Source of the DNA: Chromera velia
Taxonomy: Eukaryota; Sar; Chromeraceae
Length of the DNA stretch: 54,705 bases
NCBI GenBank assembly: GCA_018398765.1
Contig: JAHBMJ010000148.1
Location: forward strand, 1-54,705
Direction of reading: 5' to 3'
Below, one piece after another: positions 22,006-35,641 of this stretch. Numbering within the stretch: position 1 is the first letter of the stretch; the number at the start of each line of letters is the position of its first letter. The translations under genes were made by a program, and so were the position numbers. Below the pieces are notes generated by a model. That model had not been told where the DNA came from. It did not search any database and was given only the letters and a program-made list of their open reading frames with translations.

Positions 22006-25000
22006 TTCTTTCTTTCTTTTCTTTCTTTCTTTCTTTTCTTTCTTTCTTTCTTTCTTTCTTTCTTACTCTATCTCTCTTCGGGCGTCTTTGTGTGTCGGTG
22101 ACGGTCTCATTCTCTCTTCGTCTCTCTGTTCGCTATGGCTTAGTGAGCCCATTTGACATACTGTCACTTACACCTCTTGTTCTCCTCTCCGTCTTCCTGC
22201 CGTCTTCTCTTTTCTTCGCCTTCCGTTGTTTCGTCTCCCTCACCGTGAGTGAGAGCGTTTCCTGATTTCCTTTTGCATCTGTTTGTTTGTTTGTTTATTC
22301 AGGTGCAAGTTCCTCGTGCTCTCCCGAATTCTCTTTTGACCTCCTCAACTGCTGCACCATATACGGATCGGTCCTGAGATCCGACCCGCTGGAGGAAGAT
22401 CTTCGGCCTCTGCAGTTCGTGTGCAGGTTCGTTTGTTCGTTCGTTCAATCGGTTGTTCGTTGTTCGGTTGTGTAGTTGTGTAGAGGGACAGTCGGGGTCC
22501 TTCGCTTTGTTTCTGGCAGTCGAGTTCTTTCGCATTTACGGACTCTGTCCCCTTTCGTTGTGCCTCACAAGATCCTCACTCGTATGGCTCTCCATGTCTG
22601 TGTCTCGGCTCCACTTCTGTACATTCTTCTCGGCCCCCATTTTCCTAGTGATTCAGACGGCACTCTCCCCGTCGTTTGTCTGCCCGTAAGATACAGAGAG
22701 AAACTTCTGTCTGCGAGTCAGCCATTCTTCGCACTTCGGCAGCTGGGGATCTGTTGGCGCGCAAAAGGGACATCTTCTGCAGTCGCAACGGAAGTCAAGA
22801 CTGTAAATGCAGACAAGGGAGCAACAATTTGTTTCGGCTGTGCTACAACGGACCTTGCTCCAGCATATGCTTAAGGTTTTTCTCATTTCCTCTTTGCTCT
22901 CTCTCCTGTGTGATGGCATGGGTTTCATTCTTTTTGTCTCTGCTGCAGAGTGAACAGAATGCAGGGCCAGGACTCCGATTGGCTCTTCATCCCGCTGCAA
23001 GTCGGTGGCTGTATTTATCTCGTTTTTTGCCTCCCCAAAGAAGGAAGAAGAAAGAAGCAATCTGGAGTCTCTCTCTGTCTTTGCTTTTCCCTCTTGCGGG
23101 TCCATGCTGCCCGTCCTCTTTCTGTCGTGTCTCTCCGAGCTGTAGGGAGACAGTTCTCTTCTCTTCACTTTTCTCCACGGACTTTTCCTCCTGCCTCTTT
23201 CTGCATTCAAGCTTGAGTGCCACAAAGGCCGAATGCTCTCGCTCCACCCCCTCACGCTCCTCACTCGGTTTGCCGCCTTCCAGACGGAGTTTCCTTCCAT
23301 TCGGGCGAAGGTCTCTGGGACCCCCCTTGCGAGACGGCCAGACAGGGGAGAGAGACATCAGAAGAGGACAGTCGAAAAGTGGAGAAGCCTGCTGGCTGCC
23401 TTCCCCACACACCATCTGTATGTGATCAGGTGAGTTAGTCTCCTCCCTCTCTTCTTTGTACTGGGTCTTCTTGTCCCCTCTTACCCATCTGATTTTTATC
23501 TCTCTGTCTGGCAAGGTAAAAGCTCCGGTCGGCCCATGTGTTCATCAATCAAACCTGCTTCGGTTCCCACCCAGAAGATCGCGTAAATATCTTCTGCAGT
23601 TACTGCTGTTGGTGCAATGTTCGGTCCGTTTGTGTTGGTATGGTTCATTCGTCTGTGCCTGCTTGCGTACCTGTCTGCTTGTGCGTTTCCTCCCAGGATC
23701 ATCAAATGGTCTCGGAGGCACGTCCGTCCGCTTGGTCGGATCATCGGTCGTTTTCGTCAGCCCCTGGCGTCGTTTTCTCTCGACAGGATCCTCTCGATCA
23801 AACACACGGTAGAGCTCGATGCCGTCACAGACGCACCAGCGCTTGTTGTGCAGAAACAGAAAGAGAGGGAGAAAGAGGGAGCGGGGAGAGGAAATGGAAC
23901 TAGAAGGGGAAGAGGTGGGGCTCTTTCAGGAGGGTGGGTGAGGGGACGGAGACGTCTTTCGGGAGACTCCGGAGATGCGGAGGAGGAGCACGACGCATTC
24001 GCTATGATCTCTGATGGCGACGAGAGTGCCCGGTCGGAATCGTCAGAAAGCGCTGAGGAGTCCTCTGAAGAAGAAATGGATTCAGATTCAGAAAATGGGG
24101 GAGGCAGATCGAGATCGATTTCGGTTTCTTCCTCTTTCTCCGTTGAGTCGTGCGATGGCGACGCGAATGCAAATGGGAAGGTGGAAGGAGACAAGAGAGG
24201 CAGCGGGGCTTGGGCCGCACACGCGAAAACTCTCCTTATCGAGGGGCTGAGAGAAGACACCGACTGCCGAAAGGACTTCCGTGAGCTCCGGACTTTCTCT
24301 ATCGATCCCCCAGGGTGCAAGATTCCTGAGGACGCGCTGTCTGTGGGTGGTTTGGACCCGAAAACTGGAATTCGGTCAGGGGGGAATGGACTGGGAGGGC
24401 AGGCGGGAGGACAGACTGACGGCTGCCGAGACGAAGAAGAAAAGAACAAAGTGTCGGGAAAATACTTTCTGTGTTTGTTTTGAGACATTCAGTCTGAAAA
24501 TGATATGAACGAAAAAGACTTTCCTGCACATGGTCATTGGAGAATCTTTCTTCGTCTGCTTATGCACAGCTTTTTTCATGCGTTGCTTTTGGTTTTGTTG
24601 GATCAACAGGGTCTCTCTCTCTCTGTGTGTGGGGGGGGGGGGGGGGGNGGGGGGGGTCTGAATCACTGGTCTGTCTGACATGGGTATGTACTCACTGCAT
24701 GCAGGTCCGTGTACGTGCACATTTCGGACGCCGTTCACATGGTGCCCCCTGGATCCTCTTCGGAGACGGCAGCAAGGAGACGGGGGAGCGATGTGTTCCT
24801 ACACGACCACCACGGGAGGGAGAAGAAACACGTGCAAATGCTGCCAGGGGCTCTGGTGCATCAGGCTGTTTTTGTGAAGGGTCAAGATCGGCTGGGAATA
24901 ACTTTCAGGTTCTTCGAATGTTCTTTTTTTCCTGCCCCTCCCTCCCTTTCTTCCTGCCTTCCCTTCTTTCTTTCTTTCTTTCTTTCTTTCGTTCGTTCGT

Positions 25001-28000
25001 TCGTTCGTTCGTTCGCTCGTTCGTTCGTTCGTTCGTTCTTTCTTTCTTTCTTTCTTTCTTTTCTTTCTTTCTTTCTTCCTTCCTTTCTTTCTTTCTTTCT
25101 TTCTTCCTTCCTTCCTTCCTTCCTTCGGGGAACGAAGGACGTTTGGAGGTCTGTTATGTATTTGGTGCAGTCAGGGGTCATCGTTGTGTCGATGTTTCTT
25201 TCTCCCCTCTCGCTACTGCAGTTGCGCTTTGTTTTGACGAACAGAACAGAGAGGCACCTAAATGTTCCCCTCTCACACTCTCACAGAGGTACCAAATAAG
25301 GCAGGCCCTTCTATTTCTGCGGCCATTCTGCACAGGATTGGCACTGGTCCTCTTGCTTCAAAAGGACGTCTCCCCCATCCTGTTTGTCTTTGGTCTTCTT
25401 TCCCCTGCCTGTGCTAGCACGGCTGTCTGCAAAGCTCTACGAGATGTCCATACAATTTCGTGCGCTCCGTTTCTTCCGCCCTTGCAGGTTCGATGTGCAG
25501 GTGGGGGACTCGAGTGGGAGACAGTTGGAGGTCCTTTCATGTCGCGTGTTCCGTTCGAAGCTGAGATCCCAGGCCACGCTCTCGTACAGTCAGGCTGCAG
25601 AGCTCCTGCAGACGGGGCGAGTCGGGGTGAAACAGAGAGGAGCAGAGAATGTGAATGTAGGGGCAGGGAGGACGGAGGTGGAAGAGGAACTGATGGAGAC
25701 CGTACAGCTGCAGAGAGAGGTCGGTTTGTTCGCCTATCGTTTGTCTCTTTGCTTTCGTGCAGAGGGGGGGGAGTGTGAAGAGAAAAGGAGGGGAGGGCAT
25801 CCAGTGATGTGAAGAGACGTTTGAGTGAAAGAAAGAAAAAAGGATTGATGGGTCTTGCTTCACATTCGTGCGTTCCAAGAAAGTGAATTAAACGAGCCAC
25901 ATAAGTCTGTCTGTCTCTCCATCTTTCTGTGTGTCTCCGCGTGTGTGTGTGCAGATTTGCGAAAGTCTCCGTTTCCTCTCTCTGCTCGCTGAGGGCCTCC
26001 GTGAGAGGCGAATGGAGAGAGAGGGGACGCTTGGGATCGTGTATCAGGAAGATGACTTCCCTCCAGAGGTAGGGTCGCCTTGTTTGCCTTTGCTTCTATT
26101 CTGGTGGTTGTCCACTTGCCCCTTCTTCTCGACAGTTTACTTTTTGTGCGCATGGAGTAAGGAGGGTACCTGATGCCGCCCTTGTCTTTTCATGACGGAA
26201 GCGCAATGTAGGCTGACATGGTGTGTGTGTGTGTGTGTGTGTGCGTGTGTGTGTGTGGATCTGCAGGAGAAGATTTCCAGGCAGTTGGTGTCCGAGCTAA
26301 TGATCTGTGTGAACTCGTGGGCAGGTGCACGTCTGATGGAGAAGTTGGGGGGGGACGGTCCGAGGTGGGTGGGTCCTTGTTGACTTTTCTTTTCTTTGCC
26401 TTTCTTCCTTTTTTCTTTGCTCTTTTTTTCCGGCTTTCAGTTTTTCTATCCTGGGAGACCGACTTGAGGATTTCTTCCCATACTTCTTCTGTGTCTTTTT
26501 CTTGTAACTAGGCTCTCACAGGTCCTCTCGTTGCTGGCAGACAAGAACTGCCTCTGAGATGAATGAAGTAACTGAGCAGACAGAGATCATACACAGTCTG
26601 TCACCAGGGCTGTGGTTGGATGCTCGATCATCTTCCGTCCCTTCACGAAGAAGACGCAGATGCTCGTTCTGACACACGTTCACCGTGTTCAAAAAGGAGA
26701 TAAGGAAAAACGCTCCACATCCAATAAATGGATGTACACTCACTTTGACTTCTCCGCTGATCCCTATGAATGAGCATGCATGCATGCAGACGGGTCCATC
26801 CCTGCCCCGACCTCCAGTGGACAGAGGCGGCGGCTTCTCTCTCTCTGGCTGCCGTCCCAATGTCTAACGTCAGTTGTTTGTTTGCTCCCTTGTTTTGCAA
26901 CGTTCCCTGTGAACTGAAAATACAGAAAGCAACAGTGAAAGTCAGACAGACGGAGAGAAATGAGGCATCCATCCAGCGACCCTTTTGCTTCCACTATCGA
27001 TCCCTGATTAATCCGGCCTGCAGGAGGAGCGTGCCCGCCTCGCCCCAAAGCTCGACTTCTCCTCCTCCGTCACTGCATGTCACGACACAATGATCAGAAT
27101 CGCAGAGCAGATCAAGGTGGCAGTCAAGGACGCTCAAGAAAACGCAGAAGACGATGAGGACGAAGAGGATCGACCCCACAAAGTAGATGAAATGGTCCGC
27201 TCGTTCGCTTTGCTTGCTTGTTTGCTTGCTCGGTTGTTTGTGGGAAGGAACAGCGGGCAGCAGGGAAGGGAGCGTTTGCTCCTCAAATCCTGCCTGCCTG
27301 TCCTCCTTTCTGTCGAGGTGAAAAAAGCGGCTCTGTTTATTTTTGTTTTGTTGAGGTCGTTTTGCTATTTGCCTCTGCATGTTTTCTTGGTGCGCTGCTT
27401 TTAGAAGGAACCAGACAAACAGCCAGCAGGAATGCAAACGTCGTGAAGTGCGTGCACCTGTCTCTCAATCCTCTCCTTGAGCTTTTTTTGTGTTCACTTC
27501 TTCCTTGCTCTTGTTGGGCCTGCAGATTCGAAGTTTTCTGTTTGCAATTCGAGGCCGCCTGTCTTCCCCTGAATACTTCTACATCCCCGTGGATGCCCCA
27601 AAGGAAAAAGAGACCGTGAAAGGACACTCCAAGCCTGACGACCTGTTCAAGGCCCTTAGCCAGAACGCAATCGCACACAGCAACATCCAGCAGCAGAAAC
27701 AGAAGGCGATGATGCAAACGAGAGAGTTAGTCGGTCAGGCAGGCAGGCAGCTCTCTGATGAATCCACGACAGAAGCGAAAAAGAGAGACGTCTGAGGAGG
27801 ACGTTTTTTTTGCTTTCATTGGTGTCGTTTTTCTTTTGGTTGATGTGGGAATGGCTGTGCGCAATCCACAAGTATGTCGACTCGCAAACTGAACGCTCGT
27901 TGTTATTTCGGCATCAAGACGAACACTGTGCACGTGTTTGCATGCAGGAACATCGAAAATCTGGAGAGGGACGCAGAGGAGTATCTGGCACTTGAGGAAA

Positions 28001-31000
28001 AGGAGGCCCGCTCTGTCTATCTGAAGAGTGTGCCTTTGGGAGAGGTCAGTCTGCTCAATCCTCTTTTTGAGCTGTCTGTCTTTCTGTCTGTTTGTCAGAA
28101 CTTTGCCTGCAACGACAAAGATGGCCCACATATTTTCTTGCCATCGGACATTCGTTTGGAGGGTGTGAAAGTGATCTGAGGTCACGGTGGCGTGCTGCAC
28201 TCAGGGTCGCAAGGCGGTTCTCTGAACGAGACCAGAGAGCCCGATTTGCATTGATCTTTCTTCTCCTTTTTTGCCCTCTATCTCTTTTGTTTTCTTCACT
28301 CGATCCAACAGAAGTTGCATTTTTTCCTGTCTATTTGACTCTCTACCTATCTGCATGCATGCACTCAATCAATGATGCAGGGCGAGGAAGACTCTCTGAG
28401 GGACATTTTGGGTTCTGTGGGGGACCTAGAGTCCTTCTGTCTCTTTCCTCCTGGAGAGTGAGTGAGTGAGTGAGTCAGGGAGGCAGGCAGCTACGGAGGG
28501 GTTCGGTCATGAGGGACTCAGCGGGAGGGAGGAAGGGAGGTTGTGTGTGTGTGTGTGTGTGGGTGGCTTGGGNNNNNNNNNNNGGGGGGGGGGGGGTGAG
28601 TAGGCGAGTGGCTGGGTGGTTAAGCATGCAGCCCGACCAGCCGGGAGACATGCAGTTTTCGGACTTCTCTTTTTCTCTCAAAACTTCTTACTGACTGACC
28701 CACTTACTCACTCTCCGTTTCCTTCTGTCTCTCTGTGTCTGTCCTCCGCTTCGGTCTCGTGATTCATCCAGCCTCTTCTCTCTAGCTAGGGATGATCACT
28801 CCATGGACAAATCCCTGATTCCTCTCTCTCTGAATCCTTCATCATTTCTTCCGTCCTGCCTCCTGCCTGTCTGCAGAGGTTGGAATGCCCGGTGCGGTAT
28901 TGCAACATTCAGAGAGCCTTCAGCAGCTGCACGTTGCCTTAGCGAAAGGAGAATGAACGGTCTGTCACTGTGCTTTCGTGTGTCGTCATGTTCTGCTTTT
29001 TTTCGGATTCCTCCGTCCATTTTCCTCCTTCCGTCATTCCTTTCTGATTCCTTTCCTCCTCTCTTCATTCTGTCTTAATTTATGAATCCATTCATTCATT
29101 CATTCTTTTCTCCATTCCATTCCTCTTTCGCTTCTGTTCTAAGCCTTCTCCCGCGAAGGTTCTTTTGGATTCTTTTTTTCGTTCTTTCTCCTCCTGTGAT
29201 TCTCCGGTACAGGTCCCTTCAGCGCCTGTCTCGGGAACATTCAAATTCTTGAGTGGAGGGATAAGACAAGGGAAAGCCTCGAGCAGAGGCGCGAGGTCAG
29301 TAGCTCCTCTTGGCTCGGTCTTGATGTTTGGTTTCCTTCCTCCGGCTCGGTCTTGCTTCTCTTTTCAGAGTGGAGGAAAGCTTTGGTGATTGGCTCGAGG
29401 TGAATCAAAAATGCTCGCTGTCCTTTCTCGGCTCATGTTTCTGCTGTGCTCTCCTGCGGTTGATGGCTGTAAGACATTTTCCTTCGACCTACAGCTCGGA
29501 GAGGCATTGAGAGGAACGAGAGAGAGGGATCATCCGTTCAATTACTTTTTTCTTTCGGTATTGTTGATAATTCTCTTCTTGCCTGTGCTTTCATGAATGA
29601 TTCCCTTTGCTCCTTTCCCCTCCTACCATGCCTTCCTTCACTCCAAGTATGCTATGCTGCCTGCCTGCAGGTACGGGACATGGCGGCGCGCATTAAGTGC
29701 AGACGGCAGGGCATCCCCGAACCCCCTCCCCTTCCACCTCCCCCTCCACCACAGGCACAGCAGAGGGCTTTCCCGACTGACTACAGACTCGCGCCCCCTC
29801 CTCCAGAGCCCTCAGCAAATACAAGAAGCCCTGCAACTCTGTTTCCCCAAATTCCGGGGGTGATGCCGGGGCCCGTTGCCGTCTCCGGTCCCGTCTCGTC
29901 CTTCCCGCTCTTTGCAACAGACCCCTACTTCCAGGTCACATCTCCCATCAGGAGGTCAGTCGGTTCGTTTCTATGTTGCATGCTCACCACTCTCACTGAT
30001 TCGCTTAGCACGCTCGCATTCACAGACTGACTCATCCTCTCAAGAAGCAACGCATTCATTGGAGTCTCAAGTGCGAATGTGCGTTGATTTGCTTTCCGTC
30101 CCTGCGCCAAAAGACTGCCAAATGACTCTTGAAGCTTTGTGACACTTTGCGTCTCCTCTCCTCTTCTCTTCTCTTCTCTCCGTGCAGATACGTGGACCTA
30201 ATTGGCTTGAGACTGCTGCTTTTACCGTCCGCTTTCCTCCACTCACTGAGGGACTCCGCAGAGAAAGAGAATGAAGTCGAAACAGCGCAGGGAAACAAAA
30301 AGAAGAAAAAGAAGAAGAGGGGCGACGGCGAAGGCGGGGCTGGAGGATCCGAACCACCGCCGAGCGACGAGGGTCACATGTTGCTTCCCCTGGAGTTTCC
30401 CTCTTCCTCCAAGGGACACGCGCTCCGGAATGCGTACAGAGACTGGGTGAGGGAGCTGCCCTCAACGGTTCTCAGGTTCAATCTCTTGAACAAAAGGGTC
30501 GGTCGGTCAGTTCAGTCCTCTCTTGCTCCAATGATCTTGTGAGAAGAGAGGAGAATAGTCGAACGAACAGGCATGAAAGAAAGAAGGGCGGTTGAATGAC
30601 GGGGACAACGTTGGGGGCATCCGGAAGGTGGACTGACTGACGTGTTGATGTGTGTGTGTACTTCTGTGCAGTAGTTTTGCTTTTTGTTCTGCCTGCCGTG
30701 TTTTTCACACCGCTCTAAAGGAAGAAAGACGCCTTAGAAAAAGAAGAAGAATGACGCCGCAATTCCTCAAGAGAACCGGTGATCGCATCTTTGCTCGAGC
30801 CCTCCTGTACTGCAGCAAGGGGGAGGTAGTGGAAACCCCAGACTCTCACCATCTTTCTCAGAATGTGTTTGTATCGAGTAGTGAGTGCCTTGCCTGCTTT
30901 TTCTCATTGAGTGCATTCAGGTGCGGGAGGTCCAGAAGGAGTTTGCCCTTCTCTCCCTGTGCCGTTGGATTGCACACGCAACAATCCGGGTGAGGGCCCT

Positions 31001-32003
31001 GGTGGGACCCCTGAGACCCTCCTCTATACAGCTGATCTTCCCAGGGGACTTCTCCCACAAACTTCCTATCAGGACAATGAGACTCCCTCTCGGATCTCTC
31101 AGGTCTGTCGGTCGGGTCAAAGGCCTTCTTCCTCTCTTTTCTGCTTCCAGCCTTCCTTCCTTTCTCTCATCGATACATGGTGGTAAATTTCACTCAGCCT
31201 CCAAGAGCCTTCGCCGCTTCTTCTTTTCTGTCTGTCTGTCTGTCTGTCAGGTCGGAACGCATTGTCGCGGCCCTGGAGGAAGCGGTGGTTCGGAGGCTGA
31301 AGTCAGACAGAGTGGTGATCAAGCCAGACTTCGACGTGGCCAACCCGGGAGGGGGAGGGGGGACCCCCCCTCCTTTTGTGGAAGTCAGCTAGTTGAATCT
31401 GCATGGATTTGATTCGACTGTTTTGTACTCAGGGTCGGATATGTGAAAAAGTGATGAAGCACTGAATCGGTCAAATTCAATATAACTCTCTGTCAAGGAG
31501 TCTCGGGCTGACTCCCTTTGTGCCCCGACCAGATTCATCGGTCTTCAATTGGAAAAGAAAGAAGAACGGCAAAAAGCGGCCAGGAAACATGGTAAGAAAG
31601 TATGCTTCTGCATGAGGAGTGCAAATCAAGACTCAACCAGAGAGGGGGGGAGGCAGGAAAAGAAATACCGTTCTTCAACATCTGTGTGGGGCTGTCTCAA
31701 CAGACCAAGAGCCAGTATGAAGCCTGCATGTGTTTTTTCATCGGGTGTTTCATAAATGTGTCGATCCTCGTCGTCGACATACATGCAGGTCGCTCTAAGT
31801 GCGTTCAAGACTTCCGTTGACGTGGAACTTGGGCTGAACAAGACGCTGCCAGTTCCTTGGGGAGCGTTGTCGGTGATGGCGCTGCACCTGTGCGAGCTCT
31901 CTGACCCACCCCTTCCCCCTGTGCTCCTGCCGGACCCTGAGGGACCCCCCCCTCCTTTCGTCATTTTTGCCAAGAAGAGTCCCGATTGCTTCCGGTCAGT
32001 GTC

Positions 32004-32055
<52 letters not shown>

Positions 32056-32057
32056 GT

Positions 32058-32095
<38 letters not shown>

Positions 32096-35000
32096 ATGCG
32101 TGCGCCAGCGAGAGAGGGAGGGAAAGACAGGACAGCTTTCTGTCAGAAGGTCTCAGGCATGCAGTGGGCTGCGGAATGGGAGCTAGAAGAAAGCAAAGAG
32201 GAAAGGAAGCAGAGAAGGAAGGAAGGAAGGAAGGAAGGACGAAGACTCCATCTTTATTCATTGGATGAGGATGCATTCTCTCTCCCCCGGCATTCCTCCC
32301 TCCCTGCCCCCCTCTCTCTCTCTCTCTGCAGAGCATATCCCGATCTGAGGGGTTCGGGTCACTCAGCTGACTCTCTTCGGAACTACGCGTCGTTCTGGCA
32401 GGGAATTCGGGAGGTGCAGGTCCGTCCGTTTCTTTCTTTCTTGGTTGCGCTCGGTTGGGGGTTTCTTCGCTTGCTGGTGCGTTCTTTCGTTCTGCGTTCC
32501 CACAGACTAGAAAAGGCGATGCCAAAGAGCAACAGCTCGTTCGCGAACAGAAATTTGCAAACAAAGGACAAACCGGCGTCCTGGGTCTCCGCCTGCATGT
32601 TTTATGCTGATTTTCACCCGTGCCAGGGGCATAACGTTTTTTGACAGCCTTCGACTGAATTTGTTTTTCTCTTCCAACTAATGTCCTCTCTTTTTTCAAA
32701 CTGAAATTTTATGTTTGTGTGTATGGTCATGTCTGCTTGCAGGCCCACGCGTCTGCAGTGCAGATGGATTTGAACAGCGCCTGGCTGGTTCCTCGAGTGG
32801 CCGAATTCGTGAAGAGGGAGAGGGTTACCACCATGGGCGTCGCCATAGGAGGGGGACCGGAGGAAAGGGGACGAGGAAGGAAGAACAGAAAGGGCAAAGG
32901 AAGAGATAGGGCAAGGGCGTTCAGGTCAGTCAGTCACGTAGTCTGTCGGTCAATGAGTCAGTCAGCCAGCCAGTCAAGGATATGAAGAGAGAGAGAAACA
33001 TTGGCTTTGAACGACCTGCCAGACACGCGCAAGTTTTCAGCGTCGAAATTGACTACTGTTGGAGCGCTAAGGAAAATAAAGGAGTGTCTCGACTCATGAT
33101 CAGCTGAGGGAAAAGACCGGACATACCTGTGAAGCCATTTTTCCTGCGTCTCACTCAGTATCCTGAAGTGCACCAGCCCGTTTGATCAAGCCGGCGTCTC
33201 CTGCTATCAGGCCTTGGCACACGAGGCTGTGGCTATGATGTGCCCTTGATGTGTCTGGCTGGATGAAGAAAATAGAAGATCAGCCTAACGAAGCAGTATG
33301 TATGGGTTTGGCCTTTCTGTCTGTGCGTTCAGATGGGAGGTCCACTGTTCTCTGGAGGACTCCTTTGGAGGGAATTCTCTGAGAAAGCTTCGGATCTCTG
33401 ACCTCGTCACTCTGAGGAAGGAGATCGCACCAGGACGGTCGGTCGGTCGGTCAGATGCGTGGATTCATTGATATTAATATATGCGTCGACCGTTGTACAT
33501 TGATTCCCTTCACCCAAGTGCTCGTTCCCCGTCTCCGGCGATCGGGAGGTTGCCGCGGCGACTTCGGACCTGTGCGCGCTTCTGAAGTAGTTTGCTGCCT
33601 GCCTGCTTGCCTTCATGCCTGATGTGTTCGTTGGGGGATCAGCTAGGGAGGCGCTCGAACGTGTCTGTATGTGAAGAGGGTGTGGGGGGAAGGGCTGATG
33701 TTGTCCTGTACGGCATTCAATTGTTTCGATCGCTGTCTTGAATCTCTATGTCTGCGAGTCGTTGTATATTTTTTCTCTAAACCGGCGGATTCAATTCTTT
33801 CTTCTGCTTGGTGACGCTCTCTCATGCATGCAGTGTGTGGATGGCGTTCGGCACTGTCACGAGCAAGTCGGCCCCTCGGGATGTCCCCGCAGAGAACAAA
33901 AGGAACACGCAAATGTGCAAGTAAGCTGAGGAGAGAGAGAGCGCGCGCGAGCGAGAGAATCAGTGTGTGTGGGAGAAACTGTGCTTTTTCTTTTCTTTCT
34001 TTCTTTTTTTCTTTGTTTTCACCTTGTCTTCATTCTCTCTCTTTTTTCAGTCTGTTCGGCTGCACCCCTTTTTCTGACCGTCAAAAAAAGAAAGAAAATT
34101 CACCCAAGAGGTTCGCGACCTCGAAAACAGGATACCCTGTGGGAAGTCTTCAAGTTCGCCGAAGAGCGTAGAACGAACAAGGACTCTCTACAATTCTTTT
34201 TTTCTTCTGTCGCTCCGCGCGTACAAATGCAAATGCAGGTATTACCTTGAGGGCCTGGAGTGCGAACACAACAAGAAGTACGGCAACTGCGTCTTCGCTC
34301 ATGGAGAGGCCGAGCTAACGAGACTGGAAACAGACATCGTCGTCGAGATCTCTCCTTGTTCGTCGGGACTCTCTCTGGAGGCTGGGGTAAGTGCGTCCCT
34401 TCTTCTTTCTGTTTGTCTGTTGGTCTATTTGTTCGTCTCTCTCTCTCTCTCTCTCTCTCTCCAGATGATGCGCCAGTGGACCATGTTCTCTTTCTCTCCG
34501 CAGTTCCTTGATTTTTCTCGGCTTGTTTTGTGCAGTCCTCTTCTGATGTTCTTCTTCCTGCATGTTCAATTTCGTTTGCGTTTGGTTGCTTTCTTTACCC
34601 TGTCTGCGTCCCGCCTGCCTGCCTGCCTGAACGTGTGCCTGCAGGACAGCGGAATTCCCCTAGAGGTCACGGAGCAGAAGCAGAAGTCAAGGCTTGAAAT
34701 TCAGGTCTGTCTCTCCCTGTGTCTGGGTCGCATTAAGTCAGACTCTCTGTGTCTGTGTCTCTTTCTCTCATTGTCTGGCTTACTGCCGTCCTGTGTCTGA
34801 CAGTTGTAGTCCTCTTTGATCGTTGCAGCAGGGCGGATGAATTCATCGTCCATCCTGAATGTTTTCTTTTCTCTCCCTTTGCCCGCGAATCTTGCATTTT
34901 CTTTCTCTGCCCGTTTATCTGGGTGCGTCAGGCGAGGCTGTGGGAAGAGAAGAGCAGGAAACAGTAGACAGTCTGTCTCTCTGTCGTCTGTAAACGTCAG

Positions 35001-35610
35001 ATTGTTTCCACTTTTTCGATTAAGGCACAAGCATAATAAATCATGCAGCCACATCTCTCTGCTCGAAATTCTTGTCGATGCGCGCACGAATCCATCCATG
35101 TACGAGAGAAGCTGAACTACTGAATGTATTAACATGACCGAGACAACCATTTCTGGATGAACAAGAGAACGAACGATGATGGAATGAAATGCAGATCACG
35201 GCCCTCCAGTCCCACGACAGAGAGGTCTTGAAGGCGTTGCGGGCCCTCGGACGAAGAGGACAGGGGATGCAGAGCATGACGACTCTTCTTGCTGAGAAAA
35301 TGGTGCGTCGGTCGGTCGGTCGGTGGATGCAGACCGAAAGGGTCGTCGGGTTTGTTCTGTAAAGTCACTCGGTTGGTGCGCTTCTGTGTGGTGGGAGGGA
35401 AGGGCTTTGGTTGGCGTGATGAGTGGAGGGAAAGGGCATGCATGGGGGATCAAGCTGCTGCCCTCTCTGCATGCGTTGTCGAAGAATATGTATTTGTAGC
35501 AATTAATCTGCATCTTTCCTTCGTCATTCTGCCTCATTTCTTCAATTCGAAAGAGGACCAGCTTCTCTGCGCCGGCTCCTGCGGGGGAACGGAAATCGTC
35601 CAATGAACAG

Positions 35611-35641
<31 letters not shown>

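Larger units (their letters stand above)
20403..23429 (+). other. N-terminal region: acidic start and OB/cold-shock-like segments
   Basis: Exons: 20403-20873, second exon ending 21399 (its start is unresolved; 21330 fits the phase but has a poor pyrimidine tract, and 21211 and 21260 do not fit), 21477-21532, 21802-21868, 22303-22426, 22657-22875, 22949-23000, 23284-23429. [17 protein letters not shown] matches the RNRALxGDxVxVE signature that closes the first cold-shock domain of DIS3/RNase R-type enzymes. [10 protein letters not shown] followed by [10 protein letters not shown] matches the second cold-shock segment (F-V/I-P...P-I). The first 100 residues are acidic ([18 protein letters not shown]). 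Confidence 0.65.
23697..30825 (+). other. RNB exoribonuclease domain with altered metal site and large insertion
   Basis: Exons: 23697-24374, 24705-24908, 25488-25719, 25955-26068, 26267-26364, 26790-26868, 27024-27194, 27526-27725, 27948-28044, 28099-28170, 28381-28457, 28877-28959, 29213-29295, 29371-29385, 29671-29954, 30188-30497, 30721-30825 (or to 30864). The first exon opens with a GRIIGRF block and an acidic Ser/Glu linker. RNB signatures in order: [108 protein letters not shown], and the basic helix [20 protein letters not shown]. About 280 extra residues lie between [17 protein letters not shown] and the SPIRR motif. Short exon 29371-29385 and the ends of 28877-28959 are the least certain. 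Confidence 0.8.

Noticed and set aside
24537..25778. 413-codon plus-strand frame read as one exon
   Set aside because: It runs through a poly-G tract and the CTTT/GTTC array. The RNB reading ([23 protein letters not shown]) uses other frames split by introns.
27948..28044. [21 protein letters not shown] taken as the conserved helix that follows SPIRRY in RNB enzymes
   Set aside because: It lies before, not after, the TSPIRRYVDL motif (29,930-30,210). The true counterpart is [20 protein letters not shown] at about 30,740.
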